A DNA stretch of 64,000 bases. Origin: Bradyrhizobium sp. 132 (GTDB lineage: Bacteria; Pseudomonadota; Alphaproteobacteria; Rhizobiales; Xanthobacteraceae). The notes beneath the pieces were generated by a model. It was not told the DNA's origin, did not search any database, and was given only the letters and a program-made list of their open reading frames with translations. Position numbers and translations under genes: made by a program. The stretch covers positions 62,001-126,000 of the forward strand of contig NZ_JADPKY010000078.1 in NCBI RefSeq assembly GCF_023074185.1, in the 5' to 3' direction. Below are positions 42,698 to 52,740 of the stretch, in pieces. Position 1 is the first letter of the stretch; the number at the start of each line of letters is the position of its first letter.

Positions 42698-43564
42698 ATG
42701 AAGCGTACAGGAAAGAAGACCGCGACCGATCGGAATTTCGTCGTCGCGCTTTCCCGCGGACTAGACGTATTGCGCGCATTCCAGCCCAGCGACGGACTTC
42801 TTGGCAATCAGGAAATCGCGGCCCGCACCAACCTGCCCAAACCGACCGTTTCGCGGCTGACCTATACGTTGACGAAGCTCGGTTATCTGACGCCGGTTCC
42901 CCGCTTCGAGAAGTATCAGCTTGCGCCGGCTGCGATGGCGCTCGGCTACGCGGCGCTATCCAATCTCGGCGTTCGGCATTTGTCCGAACCGTTCCGCGAG
43001 GAAATGATGCGCGCGACCGGGGGAGCCGTCGCGATCGGTGGCCGCGACCGCCAAAGCATGATCTATTTCGGGCAGAGCCGCGGCAGCGAGACGGTCGGCG
43101 TTCAACTTGACGTCGGCTCCCGCGTGCCGATTGCAACCACCGCGATGGGCCGCGCCTATTTCTGGGCGCTGAACGACGACGAGCGTGCCGAATTGTTGCG
43201 CGATCTGCGCGAGCATTACGGCAGCCGCTGGCCCAAGATGCGCGACGGACTGGAACGTTCCGGCGAAACAATCGCAAAGCACGGTTTTGCGACTTCGGTC
43301 GGCGACTGGCATGACGACATCGGCGCCGCCGGCGTCGCGCTCAAGCTCAATGACGGAACCGGTCCCTACGCATTCAATTGCGGCGCGCCCGCATTCCGCT
43401 TCACGGAAGAGCGTTTGATCAACGACATTGGACCGCGTCTGCTTGCGATGGTAAGGAACATCGAAGCGGCGCTCGGGGGTCTGATGCCGCATTCCAAAAA
43501 AGACGTCAGCAAAAAGCTGAAATCAGGAGGAAAAGTTGCGCGTGTGGTCGAGGGGATCAGATAA
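42698..43564 (+). CDS. IclR-family transcriptional regulator
   Basis: 288 residues. N-terminal winged helix-turn-helix (about 17-80: ALSRGLDVLRAF, GNQEIAARTNLPKPTVSRLTYTL) and a C-terminal IclR ligand domain (about 100-270: SRVPIATTAMGRAYFWAL, HGFATSVGDWHDDIGAAGVA). A Lys-rich C-terminal tail follows. The ATG at 42698 begins the conserved region. It is divergent from pimF with a palindrome between them and is 66 bases upstream of livG on the same strand, so it probably controls the pim operon and perhaps the transporter too. Confidence 0.93.
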   Translation: MKRTGKKTATDRNFVVALSRGLDVLRAFQPSDGLLGNQEIAARTNLPKPTVSRLTYTLTKLGYLTPVPRFEKYQLAPAAMALGYAALSNLGVRHLSEPFREEMMRATGGAVAIGGRDRQSMIYFGQSRGSETVGVQLDVGSRVPIATTAMGRAYFWALNDDERAELLRDLREHYGSRWPKMRDGLERSGETIAKHGFATSVGDWHDDIGAAGVALKLNDGTGPYAFNCGAPAFRFTEERLINDIGPRLLAMVRNIEAALGGLMPHSKKDVSKKLKSGGKVARVVEGIR

Positions 43565-43630
43565 CCTTTGTGATCATCAGGAGCGGTTCGTATCGCCCCT
43601 TCGTCCACTCAACAGCGTGGGCGAGACGAG

Positions 43631-44424
<794 letters not shown>

Positions 44425-44428
<4 letters not shown>

Positions 44429-45138
44429 CGACGCTGCTCAACGTCAAGGACCTGCGCGCCTATTACGGCCAGGTCCAGGCGCTTCACGGCCTGTCCTTCT
44501 CGCTCAGCGAGGGATCGCTGACGACGCTGTTAGGGGCGAACGGCGCCGGCAAGACCACGACGCTGCGCGCGATCTGCAACATGGTGCGCTCCACCGGCGG
44601 CATCGAGTTCGACGGCAAGCCGCTGAACAACCGCTCCACCGAGAGCATCGTGCGGTTCGGTATCGCGCATGTGCCGCAGGGCCGCGGCACCTTCACCACC
44701 ATGACGGTGGAGGAGAACCTCCAGCTCGGAGCCATCACCCGCAAGGACAGCGCCGGCATCGTCTCCGACATCGAGCGGATGTATGCGCATTTCCCGGTGC
44801 TGAAGCAGCGGCACACCCAGCAGGCCGGCACGCTTTCGGGCGGCGAGCAACAGATGCTCGCGGTCGCCCGCGCCCTGATGCTGCGGCCGCGGCTGATGCT
44901 GCTGGACGAGCCGTCATTCGGCCTGGCGCCGCTCGTCGTGCGCGACCTGTTCGGCATCCTCGGCAAGATCAACCGCGAGGACAAGGTGTCGATCCTGGTG
45001 GTGGAGCAGAACGCCCAGCTCGCGCTCGAGCTCGCCGACCAAGCCTATGTGATCGAGACCGGACGCATCGTGATGTCGGGCAATGCCAAGGACATCGCGA
45101 ACAACGAAGAAATCCGCAAATCCTATCTGGGCTACTGA
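44425..45138 (+). CDS. livF: HAAT-type ABC transporter ATPase (LivF-like)
   Basis: 237 residues. Walker A GANGAGKTTT, LivF-typical VPQGRGTFTTMTVEENLQLGA, signature LSGGEQQMLAVARAL and Walker B LMLLDEPSFGLAP. LivF and LivG form the heterodimeric motor of branched-chain-amino-acid/amide/aromatic-acid importers. It overlaps livG by four bases and is followed by livH after 12 bases. Confidence 0.94.
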
Positions 45139-45150
45139 GGAACCGGCACG

Positions 45151-46029
45151 ATGGAGCTGTTCACCAACCAAGTGCTGGCCGGCATCGCCACAGGCGCGAT
45201 CTACGCCTGCATGGCGCTCGCCGTGGTCATGATCTACCAGGCGATCGACCATCTCAACTTCGCGCAGGGCGAGATGGCGATGTTCTCGACCTTCATCTCC
45301 TGGCAGCTGATGCAATGGGGCATCCCCTATTGGGCCGCCTTCGTGATCACGCTGGCATTATCCTTCGTCGGCGGCATCGCGATCGAGCGCATTCTTTTCA
45401 AGCCGCTCGCCAAGGCGCCGGTGCTGACCAACGTCGCCGGCTTCATCGCGCTGTTCGCGATCATCAACTCCTCGGCTGGCCTGATCTGGGACTTCACCAT
45501 CAAGCAGTATCCGACCCCGTTCGGTTCCTCGCCGTTCCTCGGCAGCCAGCTGATCTCGACCCACCAGGCCGGCATGATCGGCGTTACCGTGCTGCTGCTG
45601 CTCGGCCTCTACTTCTTCTTCCAGTATACCAAGATCGGCCTCGCCATGCGCGCCGCCGCCTCCGTGCCTGAATCGGCCCGGCTGGTCGGCATCAACACGA
45701 GTTGGATGATCGCGTTGGGCTGGGGCATGGCCTCCGCGATCGGTGCAATCGCCGGCATGCTGATCGCACCGGTCGTGTTCCTCGAGCCCAACATGATGGG
45801 CGGCGTGCTGATCTACGGCTTCGCCGCGGCGGTGCTCGGCGGACTGACCAGCCCGTTCGGCGCCGTGGTCGGCGGCTTCCTGGTCGGTGTCTTCGAAAAC
45901 CTCGCCGGCACCTACATTCCCGGCGTCGGCAACGAGCTGAAGCTCCCGATCGCGCTCGCGCTGATCATCTCCGTCCTGGTCGTCAAACCCGCTGGCCTGT
46001 TCGGCCGGCACATCGTCAAGCGAGTTTGA
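45151..46029 (+). CDS. livH: HAAT-type ABC transporter permease (LivH-like)
   Basis: 292 residues, highly hydrophobic with about eight membrane segments. LivH hallmarks are present: NQVLAGIATGAIYACMALAVVMIY and DHLNFAQGEMAMFST near the start, GLAMRAAASVPESARLVGIN as coupling loop and AAVLGGLTSPFGAVVGGFLVG near the end. It forms the membrane channel with the LivM-like subunit that starts two bases after its stop. Confidence 0.94.
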   Translation: MELFTNQVLAGIATGAIYACMALAVVMIYQAIDHLNFAQGEMAMFSTFISWQLMQWGIPYWAAFVITLALSFVGGIAIERILFKPLAKAPVLTNVAGFIALFAIINSSAGLIWDFTIKQYPTPFGSSPFLGSQLISTHQAGMIGVTVLLLLGLYFFFQYTKIGLAMRAAASVPESARLVGINTSWMIALGWGMASAIGAIAGMLIAPVVFLEPNMMGGVLIYGFAAAVLGGLTSPFGAVVGGFLVGVFENLAGTYIPGVGNELKLPIALALIISVLVVKPAGLFGRHIVKRV

Positions 46030-46030
46030 T

Positions 46031-47047
46031 ATGAGCGCTGCAGAAGATGTCGTAACGGAAGCCCCGGCGATCGATGCGGTTCCGAAGCGGGCGATGACGC
46101 TGGGCACGGGCACCTCCCTGTTGGTGCTGGCGGTGCTGTTGATCGTGCCGGTGTTCGTCAAGAACTTCATCATCTTCCAGATGACGATGCTCCTGATCTA
46201 CGGGCTGGCGGTGCTGGCCTTGAACATCCTGACGGGCGGCTCCGGCCAGTTCTCGCTCGGCCAGAGCGCCTTCTACGCCGTGGGCGCTTATACGTCGGCG
46301 GTGCTGATGGAGTACTTCAACGTCAACTATGCGCTGACAATTCCGATTTCCGCCGCAGTCTGCTTCGGATTCGGCTACCTGTTCGGCAAGCCGGCGCTGC
46401 GGCTGTCGGGCGTCTATCTCGCGCTCGCGACCTTTGCGCTTGCCACCGCGATGCCGCAGCTGCTGAAGCTGAACTTCCTCGAGCACTGGACCGGCGGCGT
46501 GCAGGGCCTCGTCGTCACCAAGCCGGACGCGCCGTTCGGGCTGCCGATGTCGCAGGACATGTGGCTATACTACTTCTCACTCGCCGTCGTGCTCGCGATC
46601 TACATCTTCTCGGTGAACCTGCTGCGCTCCCGCTCGGGCCGCGCCTTCATGGCGATCCGCGACAACGAGATCGCGGCCTCCTCGATGGGCGTCAACGTCG
46701 CGCTCTATAAGACGCTGGCCTTCGGCGTGTCCGCCGGCATCACCGGCGTTGCCGGCTCGCTTGGCGCCATCGCCGTGCAGTTCGTCGCGCCCGACAGCTA
46801 CACCATCACGCTGGCGATCTCGCTGTTCCTCGGCATGGTCGTCGGCGGCGTCGGCTGGCTGCCCGGCTCGTTCGTCGGCGCAGCCTTCATCATCTTCGTG
46901 CCGAACATGGCGGAGGGCATCTCCAAAGGCCTGTCCGGCGCGGTATTCGGCGTACTGTTGTTCCTCGTCATCTACCTGGTGCCGCACGGCGCAAGGCAGA
47001 TCGCGATCCTGGGCCAGCAACTCGTCGGCCGGCTCAGAAAGAACTGA
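46031..47047 (+). CDS. livM: HAAT-type ABC transporter permease (LivM-like)
   Basis: 338 residues. About nine hydrophobic segments; LivM signature regions LIYGLAVLALNILTGGSGQFSLGQSAFYAVGAY, SRSGRAFMAIRDNEIAASSMGVNVALYKTLAFG (coupling loop) and FLGMVVGGVGWLPGSFVGAAF. It partners with LivH. The first binding-protein gene follows after 31 bases. Confidence 0.94.
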   Translation: MSAAEDVVTEAPAIDAVPKRAMTLGTGTSLLVLAVLLIVPVFVKNFIIFQMTMLLIYGLAVLALNILTGGSGQFSLGQSAFYAVGAYTSAVLMEYFNVNYALTIPISAAVCFGFGYLFGKPALRLSGVYLALATFALATAMPQLLKLNFLEHWTGGVQGLVVTKPDAPFGLPMSQDMWLYYFSLAVVLAIYIFSVNLLRSRSGRAFMAIRDNEIAASSMGVNVALYKTLAFGVSAGITGVAGSLGAIAVQFVAPDSYTITLAISLFLGMVVGGVGWLPGSFVGAAFIIFVPNMAEGISKGLSGAVFGVLLFLVIYLVPHGARQIAILGQQLVGRLRKN

Positions 47048-47078
47048 AAACCCGTTGATTTAGCCAAGGAGACCCGAA

Positions 47079-48314
47079 TTGCTTTTTGAAAGAACACTGC
47101 GAACCGCTGCGCTGGTCACGGCAACGGCGGTCATCACTCTCACCTCCGGCGCAGCACTCGCGCAGAAGAAATACGACACCGGCGCGTCCGATACCGAGAT
47201 CAAGATCGGCAACATCATGCCGTACAGCGGCCCGGCGTCGGCCTATGGCATCATCGGCAAGACCGAAGAAGCCTATTTCAAGATGATCAACGACAAGGGC
47301 GGCATCAACGGCCGCAAGATCACCTTCGTCACCTATGACGACGGCTATTCGCCGCCCAAGGCCGTCGAGCAGGTCCGCAAGCTGGTCGAGAGCGACGAGG
47401 TGCTGGCCGTGTTCAACCCGCTCGGCACGCCCTCGAACAGCGCGATCCAGAAGTACCTCAACGCCAAGAAGATCCCGCAGCTGTTCGTCGCCACCGGCGC
47501 CACCAAGTGGAACGACGCGAAAAACTTCCCCTGGACCATGGGCTGGCAACCCTCCTACCAGAGCGAAGCGCAGATCTACGCGAAATGGCTGTTGAAGGAA
47601 AAGCCGGACGCCAAGATCGCGATCCTCTACCAGAATGACGATTTCGGCAAAGACTACCTCAAGGGCACCAAGGACGGCCTGGGCGCCAAGGGCGCGTCCA
47701 TGATCATCATGGAAGAGAGCTACGAGGTCTCCGAGCCGTCGATCGACGGCCACATCGTCAAGATCAAGGCTGCCAATCCCGACGTGCTGTTGATCTACAC
47801 GACGCCGAAATTCGCTGCCCAAACCATCAAGAAGACAGCCGAGCTAAGCTGGAAGCCGCTCCAGATCCTCACCAACGTGTCGATCTCGGTCGGCAGCGTG
47901 ATGAAGCCGGCCGGCTTCGAGGCTGCGCAGAACGTGCTCTCGGCCGCCTACGCCAAGGACTCGACGGACCCGCAGTGGGCCAACGACCCCGGCATGAAGA
48001 AGTGGAACGAGTTCGTCGACAAGTACATGCCGGGTGCCGACAAATCCGACACCAGCATGGTCTATGGCTACGGCGCGGCGTCGACGCTGGCCAAGGTCCT
48101 AGAAATGTGCGGCGACGATTTGACCCGGGCCAACATCATGAAGCAGGCGGCCTCATTGAAGGATTTTGCTCCGGACACGCTGCTGCCCGGCGTCAAGATC
48201 AACACCAGCGCCACCGACTTCGCCCCGATCGCGCAGCTCCAGATGCAGCGCTTCAAAGGCGAGAAGTGGGAACTCTTCGGCGAGATCATCAGCGGCGACG
48301 TCGCCACGGAGTGA
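47079..48314 (+). CDS. HAAT-type substrate-binding protein, paralogue 1
   Basis: 411 residues from a TTG at 47079, supported by AAGGAG eight bases upstream and a signal peptide right after it (cleavage near ALAQ). The mature protein is a type I periplasmic binding fold: EIKIGNIMPYSGPASAYG, VTYDDGYSPPKAVEQVRKLV, PQLFVATGATKWND and YGYGAASTLAKVLEMCG. It is a paralogue of the next two genes. Likely ligands are carboxylates, such as aromatic or aliphatic acids, but this rests on context. Confidence 0.93.
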   Translation: MLFERTLRTAALVTATAVITLTSGAALAQKKYDTGASDTEIKIGNIMPYSGPASAYGIIGKTEEAYFKMINDKGGINGRKITFVTYDDGYSPPKAVEQVRKLVESDEVLAVFNPLGTPSNSAIQKYLNAKKIPQLFVATGATKWNDAKNFPWTMGWQPSYQSEAQIYAKWLLKEKPDAKIAILYQNDDFGKDYLKGTKDGLGAKGASMIIMEESYEVSEPSIDGHIVKIKAANPDVLLIYTTPKFAAQTIKKTAELSWKPLQILTNVSISVGSVMKPAGFEAAQNVLSAAYAKDSTDPQWANDPGMKKWNEFVDKYMPGADKSDTSMVYGYGAASTLAKVLEMCGDDLTRANIMKQAASLKDFAPDTLLPGVKINTSATDFAPIAQLQMQRFKGEKWELFGEIISGDVATE

Positions 48315-48344
48315 TAGTCTGACGCAATAATCCAACGCCTCGAG

Positions 48345-48375
48345 AAGCCCCCGCGAGCAATCGCGGGGGCTTTTT
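48345..48375 (+). terminator. Intrinsic terminator after binding-protein paralogue 1
   Basis: A perfect 12-bp stem (48345-48356 with 48361-48372) closes a GCAA tetraloop, and the run TTTTT (48371-48375) follows, overlapping the stem base. A textbook intrinsic terminator, about 30 bases after the stop codon. Confidence 0.9.
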
Positions 48376-48435
48376 GTTGACGTCGAGCGTCAATCTTGTT
48401 CAATGCGGCGCCGATCCAGCCGGGGTGGGAGAGAA

Positions 48436-49662
48436 ATGACTGCTGTTCGATTTCAGGTTGCGGCCCTGTTGGCCGCATTCATATTGTGCACTGCGATGAG
48501 CGGCCCTGCACTGGCGCAGAAAAAATACGACAGCGGCGCTTCCGATACCGAGATCAAGATCGGCAACATCATGCCCTATAGCGGCCCGGCCTCCGCCTAC
48601 GCGGCGATCGGCAAGGCCGAGGAAGCCTATTTCAACAAGATCAATGCCGAGGGCGGCATCCACGGCCGCAAGATCAAGTTCATCTCCTATGACGACGGTT
48701 ATTCGCCGCCGAAGACGGTGGAGCAGGCGCGCAAGCTGGTCGAGAGCGACGGGGTGCTGCTGATCTTCGGCTCGCTCGGCACCTCCACCAACGGCGCCAT
48801 CCGCAAATACATGAACGAGAAGAAGGTGCCGCAATTGTTCGTGGCGAGCGGCGCTTCGAAGTGGAACGATCCCAGGCAGTATCCCTGGACCATGGGTTGG
48901 CAGCCGAGCTATGCGAGCGAGGCGCACATCTACGCCAAGTACATCATGAAGGAGAAGCCGGACGGCAGGATCGGCGTGCTCTACCAGAACGACGATTTCG
49001 GCAAGGACTATCTGAAGGGGCTGAAGGACGGCCTTGGGCCCAAGGCCTCGATGATCGTGCTGGAGGAAGGCTACGACACGTCCGAACCGGCCATCGACGA
49101 GCACGTCGTGAAGTTGAAGGCCGCCGGCGCCGACATCCTCATCAGCATCACCACGCCGAAATTTGCCGCCCAGGCGATCAAGAAAGCGGCCGAGATCAAC
49201 TGGCACCCGGTCCACATCATCTCCAACGTCTCGGCCTCGGTCGGCGGCGTGCTCGAGCTGGCGGGGCTCGAGATCTCGCAAGGCATCCTGTCGGCGAGCT
49301 ACACCAAGGACGGCTCCGACCCGCAATGGAACGCCGATGACGGCATGAAGAAGTTCTATAACTTCCTCGCGCAATATGCTCCCACGGCCAACAAGCTCGA
49401 TGCCGGCGTGGTGTTCGGCTATGCCGCCGCGCAGACCATGGTGAAGGTGCTGCAGATGTGCGGCGATGACCTTACCCGCGAAAACGTCATGAAGCAGGCC
49501 GCCAGCCTGAAGGATTTCGAGCCCGATACGCTCTTGCCCGGCATCAAGATCAACACCGCGCCGGACAATTTCGCCCCGATCGAGCAGCTCCAGATGATGC
49601 GATTCAAGGGCAAGAAATGGGAGCTGTTCGGCGACATCATCTCGAGCGATCCTGGCCATTGA
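48436..49662 (+). CDS. HAAT-type substrate-binding protein, paralogue 2
   Basis: 408 residues from the ATG at 48436 (a GGGAGAG sequence precedes it; an ATG at 48403 would add 11 Arg-rich residues). A signal peptide ends near PALAQ. The mature part aligns with paralogue 1 over its full length (EIKIGNIMPYSGPASAYAAIG, ISYDDGYSPPKTVEQARKLV, PQLFVASGASKWND). Compared with the other two it has SASVGGVLELAGLEISQG where they have SVGSVMKPAGFE, so its ligand cleft may differ. It lies between two terminators, so it may have its own promoter. Confidence 0.93.
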   Translation: MTAVRFQVAALLAAFILCTAMSGPALAQKKYDSGASDTEIKIGNIMPYSGPASAYAAIGKAEEAYFNKINAEGGIHGRKIKFISYDDGYSPPKTVEQARKLVESDGVLLIFGSLGTSTNGAIRKYMNEKKVPQLFVASGASKWNDPRQYPWTMGWQPSYASEAHIYAKYIMKEKPDGRIGVLYQNDDFGKDYLKGLKDGLGPKASMIVLEEGYDTSEPAIDEHVVKLKAAGADILISITTPKFAAQAIKKAAEINWHPVHIISNVSASVGGVLELAGLEISQGILSASYTKDGSDPQWNADDGMKKFYNFLAQYAPTANKLDAGVVFGYAAAQTMVKVLQMCGDDLTRENVMKQAASLKDFEPDTLLPGIKINTAPDNFAPIEQLQMMRFKGKKWELFGDIISSDPGH

Positions 49663-49767
49663 GGCCGATCAACTCAAAATCGCGCTATTCAAATTAATCA
49701 ATCAGCGGCGGTCGCAATTTTTCGCAGCGCACACGATCCCGCGGCCGCCTCTGACTACTAAAGAAGC

Positions 49768-49797
49768 AGCCCCTGCGACGCCGTCGCAGGGGCTTTC
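49768..49797 (+). terminator. Intrinsic terminator after binding-protein paralogue 2
   Basis: AGCCCCTGCGAC (49768-49779) and GTCGCAGGGGCT (49783-49794) form a perfect 12-bp stem with a GCC loop, followed by TTTC. The U-tract is short, so some read-through into paralogue 3 is possible. Confidence 0.85.
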
Positions 49798-49901
49798 TGT
49801 TGAAGGCATCAGGTAAATCGTATTGAATTGCGGCCGCGTCACCAAAAACAAGCAACGCAAGAAAAGGAACGCACACACACCAAGAAAATAGGGAGATAGG
49901 A

Positions 49902-51131
49902 ATGCCCGCTGTCACCGGCAAACTTGCGGCCGCGTCACTGGCGCTTGCGCTCATTGCGGCCTCGGCCTCCACTGCATCGGCCCAGAAGAAATACGATACC
50001 GGCGCGACCGATACCGAGATCAAGGTCGGCAACATCATGCCCTACAGCGGACCGGCCTCCGCCTACGGCATCATCGGGCGGACCGAAGCCGCCTATTTCA
50101 AGAAGATCAACGACGAAGGCGGCATCAACGGCCGCAAGATCAACTTCATCTCTTACGACGACGCCTATTCGCCGCCGAAGACGGTGGAGCAGGCGCGCAA
50201 GCTGGTCGAGAGCGACGAGGTGCTGCTCATCTTCAACTCGCTCGGCACACCGCCGAACTCGGCGATCCACAAATACATGAACTCGAAGAAGGTGCCGCAG
50301 CTCTTCGTCGCGACCGGCGCCACCAAGTGGAACGATCCGCAGAACTTCCCGTGGACGATGGGCTGGCAGCCCAACTACCAGAGCGAGACGCAGATCTACG
50401 CGAAGTGGCTGCTCAAGAACAAGCCCGACGCCAAGATCGCCGTGCTGTTCCAGAACGACGATTACGGCAAGGACTATCTCAAGGGCCTGAAGGACGGCCT
50501 CGGCGCCAAGGCCGCCTCGATGATCGTCATCGAAGAAAGCTATGAGACTTCGGAGCCGAGCATCGACAACCACATCGTCAAGCTGAAATCGACCGGCGCC
50601 GACGTCTTCATGAACATCACGACGCCGAAATTCGCAGCCCAGGCGATCAAGAAGAACGCCGAGATCGGCTGGAAGCCGCTGCACTTCCTCAACAACGTCT
50701 CTGCCTCCGTCGGCAGCGTGATGAAGCCTGCCGGCTTCGAGAACGGCCAGGATATTATCTCGGCCGATTATCTGAAGGACGTGTCGGATCCCGAATGGGC
50801 CAACGATCCCGGCATGAAGGACTTTCTTGCGTTCATGACCAAATACTTCCCCGACGGCGACAAGCTCGATAAGGGCACCATCGTCGGCTATGCCGTGGCA
50901 CAGACGCTGGTCCACGTCTTGAAGCAGTGCGGTGATAATCTCACGCGCGAGAACATCATGAAGCAGGCCGCTGGCATGAAGAACTTCCGCACGGAGGCGC
51001 TGCTGCCGGGAATCCAGATCAACACGTCCCCGACCGACTTTGCGCCGATCAGCCAGCTCCGGCTCGAGAAGTTCAAGGGCGACAAGTGGGAGCTGTTCGG
51101 CGACGTGATCAGCGCCGACGTCGGCGGCTAG
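49902..51131 (+). CDS. HAAT-type substrate-binding protein, paralogue 3
   Basis: 409 residues with an Ala-rich signal peptide (cleavage near ASAQ) and a GGGAGATAGG sequence just before the ATG. The mature part (EIKVGNIMPYSGPASAYGIIG, ISYDDAYSPPKTVEQARKLV, PQLFVATGATKWND) is closely related to paralogues 1 and 2. It shares YGIIG and GSVMKPAGFE with paralogue 1 but VEQARKLV with paralogue 2. Its spacer of about 240 bases from paralogue 2 holds a terminator and room for a promoter. Confidence 0.93.
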   Translation: MPAVTGKLAAASLALALIAASASTASAQKKYDTGATDTEIKVGNIMPYSGPASAYGIIGRTEAAYFKKINDEGGINGRKINFISYDDAYSPPKTVEQARKLVESDEVLLIFNSLGTPPNSAIHKYMNSKKVPQLFVATGATKWNDPQNFPWTMGWQPNYQSETQIYAKWLLKNKPDAKIAVLFQNDDYGKDYLKGLKDGLGAKAASMIVIEESYETSEPSIDNHIVKLKSTGADVFMNITTPKFAAQAIKKNAEIGWKPLHFLNNVSASVGSVMKPAGFENGQDIISADYLKDVSDPEWANDPGMKDFLAFMTKYFPDGDKLDKGTIVGYAVAQTLVHVLKQCGDNLTRENIMKQAAGMKNFRTEALLPGIQINTSPTDFAPISQLRLEKFKGDKWELFGDVISADVGG

Positions 51132-51149
51132 CCCCGACACGACAACAAG

Positions 51150-51178
51150 CCTCCTGCGAACTCTCGCAGGGGGTTTTT
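51150..51178 (+). terminator. Intrinsic terminator after binding-protein paralogue 3
   Basis: A 10-bp stem (51150-51159 with 51164-51173, one G-T pair) with the loop ACTC is followed by TTTTT (51174-51178). It closes the liv transport cluster. Confidence 0.9.
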
Positions 51179-51316
51179 GCTTGCGCGCCGATTATGATCA
51201 CGCGATTGCACAATCGAATGACGACAAAGCCCGCTTACGCTTTCGCGCCTGATGCGGTAGGCAGGTGAACGGCGCGTTTGCCGCCAGTCTTTCCTGTCCG
51301 CTCAAGGCCTTTCGTC

Positions 51317-52600
51317 ATGACCGACCGACGCCCCCTGCTCCGCGCGCTCTACGACGCCGCCGTTGCCGCCGCCCATCCCAACACGGTGCTGGCGCCTCAC
51401 TTGCGGCCCGCACCGAGGGGACGCGTGATCTGCCTCGCCGCCGGCAAAGGCGCGGCCGCGATGGCCGCGGCGGCAGAGCGGCATTATCTCGACACGCTCG
51501 GGCTCGCACCGGAGCGCCTCGTCGGCATCGCCACCACGCGCCACGGCTACGACGTGCCGACCCGCCGCATCCGCGTGGTCGAGGCCGGCCATCCCGTGCC
51601 TGACGAGGCCGGCCTGAAGGGCGCGGCCGATACCCTCGCGCTCGCAGGCGAGGCCGGACCCGATGACCTTCTCCTGGTGCTGCTCACCGGCGGCGGCTCG
51701 GCGAACTGGATCGCGCCTGTCGACGGCATCAGCTTCGCGCAGAAGCAGGCGGTCAACAAGGCGCTGCTCCGCTCGGGCGCACCGATCGGCGAGATGAATA
51801 TCGTGCGCAAGCATCTGTCGCGGATCAAGGGCGGGCGGCTGGCGCGCGCCGGCAAAGATGCCTCCGAGATCGTCACGCTCGCGATCTCCGACGTGCCGCA
51901 TGACGAGCCCTCCGCGATCGCCTCCGGCCCCACCGTGCCCGATCCGACCACGCTCGCTGATGCGCGCGCGATCGTGACCAGGTACAAGCTCGACATCGAC
52001 GATGCCGTCCGCCGCGCGCTGGACGCCCCCGCCAACGAGAGCTGCAAACCGGGTGACGCCGCCTTCGCACGCGCGCATTTCGAATTGATCGCACGTCCGA
52101 AGCAATCGCTCGATGCCGCGGTGAAACTCGCGCACGAGGCCGGTTACGAGACCATCGATCTCGGCGCCGATCTGGAAGGCGAGGCCCGCGAGGTTGCCGC
52201 CGATCACGCCAGGCTGGCGCTTCAGGCCCGCGCGCAAGGCAAGCGCGTCGCGATCCTCTCCGGCGGCGAGCTCACGGTCACCGTGCGCGGCCAAGGGCGC
52301 GGCGGCCCGAACCAGGAATACGCGCTGGCGCTCGCCGACCTGTTGAAGGACACGCCAAACATCTCCGCGCTCGCCGGCGACACCGACGGCGCCGATGGCG
52401 GTGCCGGCAATTCCACCGATCCCGCCGGCGCGCTGATCGACGCGGCGACGTTCGCGAAGATGAAGGCGCAGGGGCTGCAGCCGCAGGCGTATCTCGCCAG
52501 CAACGACGCGACGACGTTCTTCGAGGCGACGGGCGACCTGCTGCTGCCGGGGCCGACGCTGACCAATGTGAACGACATAAGGGTGATTCTGGTCGACTGA
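51317..52600 (+). CDS. Glycerate 2-kinase (MOFRL/DUF4147 type)
   Basis: 427 residues. N-terminal DUF4147 domain with CLAAGKGAAAMAAAAERH, EAGHPVPDEAGLKGA, LVLLTGGGSANWIAPVDG and VRKHLSRIKGGRLA; C-terminal MOFRL domain with LSGGELTVTVRG, GRGGPNQEYALALA and DTDGADGG. The family phosphorylates D-glycerate with ATP (the TtuD/GckA group). The ATG at 51317 starts the conserved region. It sits alone between the liv cluster and a MarR regulator; a link to photorespiratory-type, serine-cycle or hydroxypyruvate metabolism cannot be decided here. Confidence 0.9.
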   Translation: MTDRRPLLRALYDAAVAAAHPNTVLAPHLRPAPRGRVICLAAGKGAAAMAAAAERHYLDTLGLAPERLVGIATTRHGYDVPTRRIRVVEAGHPVPDEAGLKGAADTLALAGEAGPDDLLLVLLTGGGSANWIAPVDGISFAQKQAVNKALLRSGAPIGEMNIVRKHLSRIKGGRLARAGKDASEIVTLAISDVPHDEPSAIASGPTVPDPTTLADARAIVTRYKLDIDDAVRRALDAPANESCKPGDAAFARAHFELIARPKQSLDAAVKLAHEAGYETIDLGADLEGEAREVAADHARLALQARAQGKRVAILSGGELTVTVRGQGRGGPNQEYALALADLLKDTPNISALAGDTDGADGGAGNSTDPAGALIDAATFAKMKAQGLQPQAYLASNDATTFFEATGDLLLPGPTLTNVNDIRVILVD

Positions 52601-52618
52601 GGCGCCTGCCCCAATCAC

Positions 52619-52724
52619 GGCGTCATTCCCCGCGAAGGCAGGAAATCCAGTACGCCGCGACTTCTCCATCACCCACTACTGCCTCTGGAATACTGGATCG
52701 CCCGCCTTCGCGGGCGATGACAGC
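52619..52724. repeat. Dispersed repeat (CGTCATTCCCCGCG / AATACTGGATC family), copy 1
   Basis: CGTCATTCCCCGCGAAGGC at one end is mirrored by GCCTTCGCGGGCGATGACAG at the other; AATCCAGTA is mirrored by TACTGGAT. The same unit, in the opposite orientation, occurs at 59522-59623 (GGTGATCCAGTATTCCAG). It separates the convergent glycerate kinase and MarR genes. Confidence 0.85.
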
Positions 52725-52740
52725 TGAGCCGACCGCCCCC

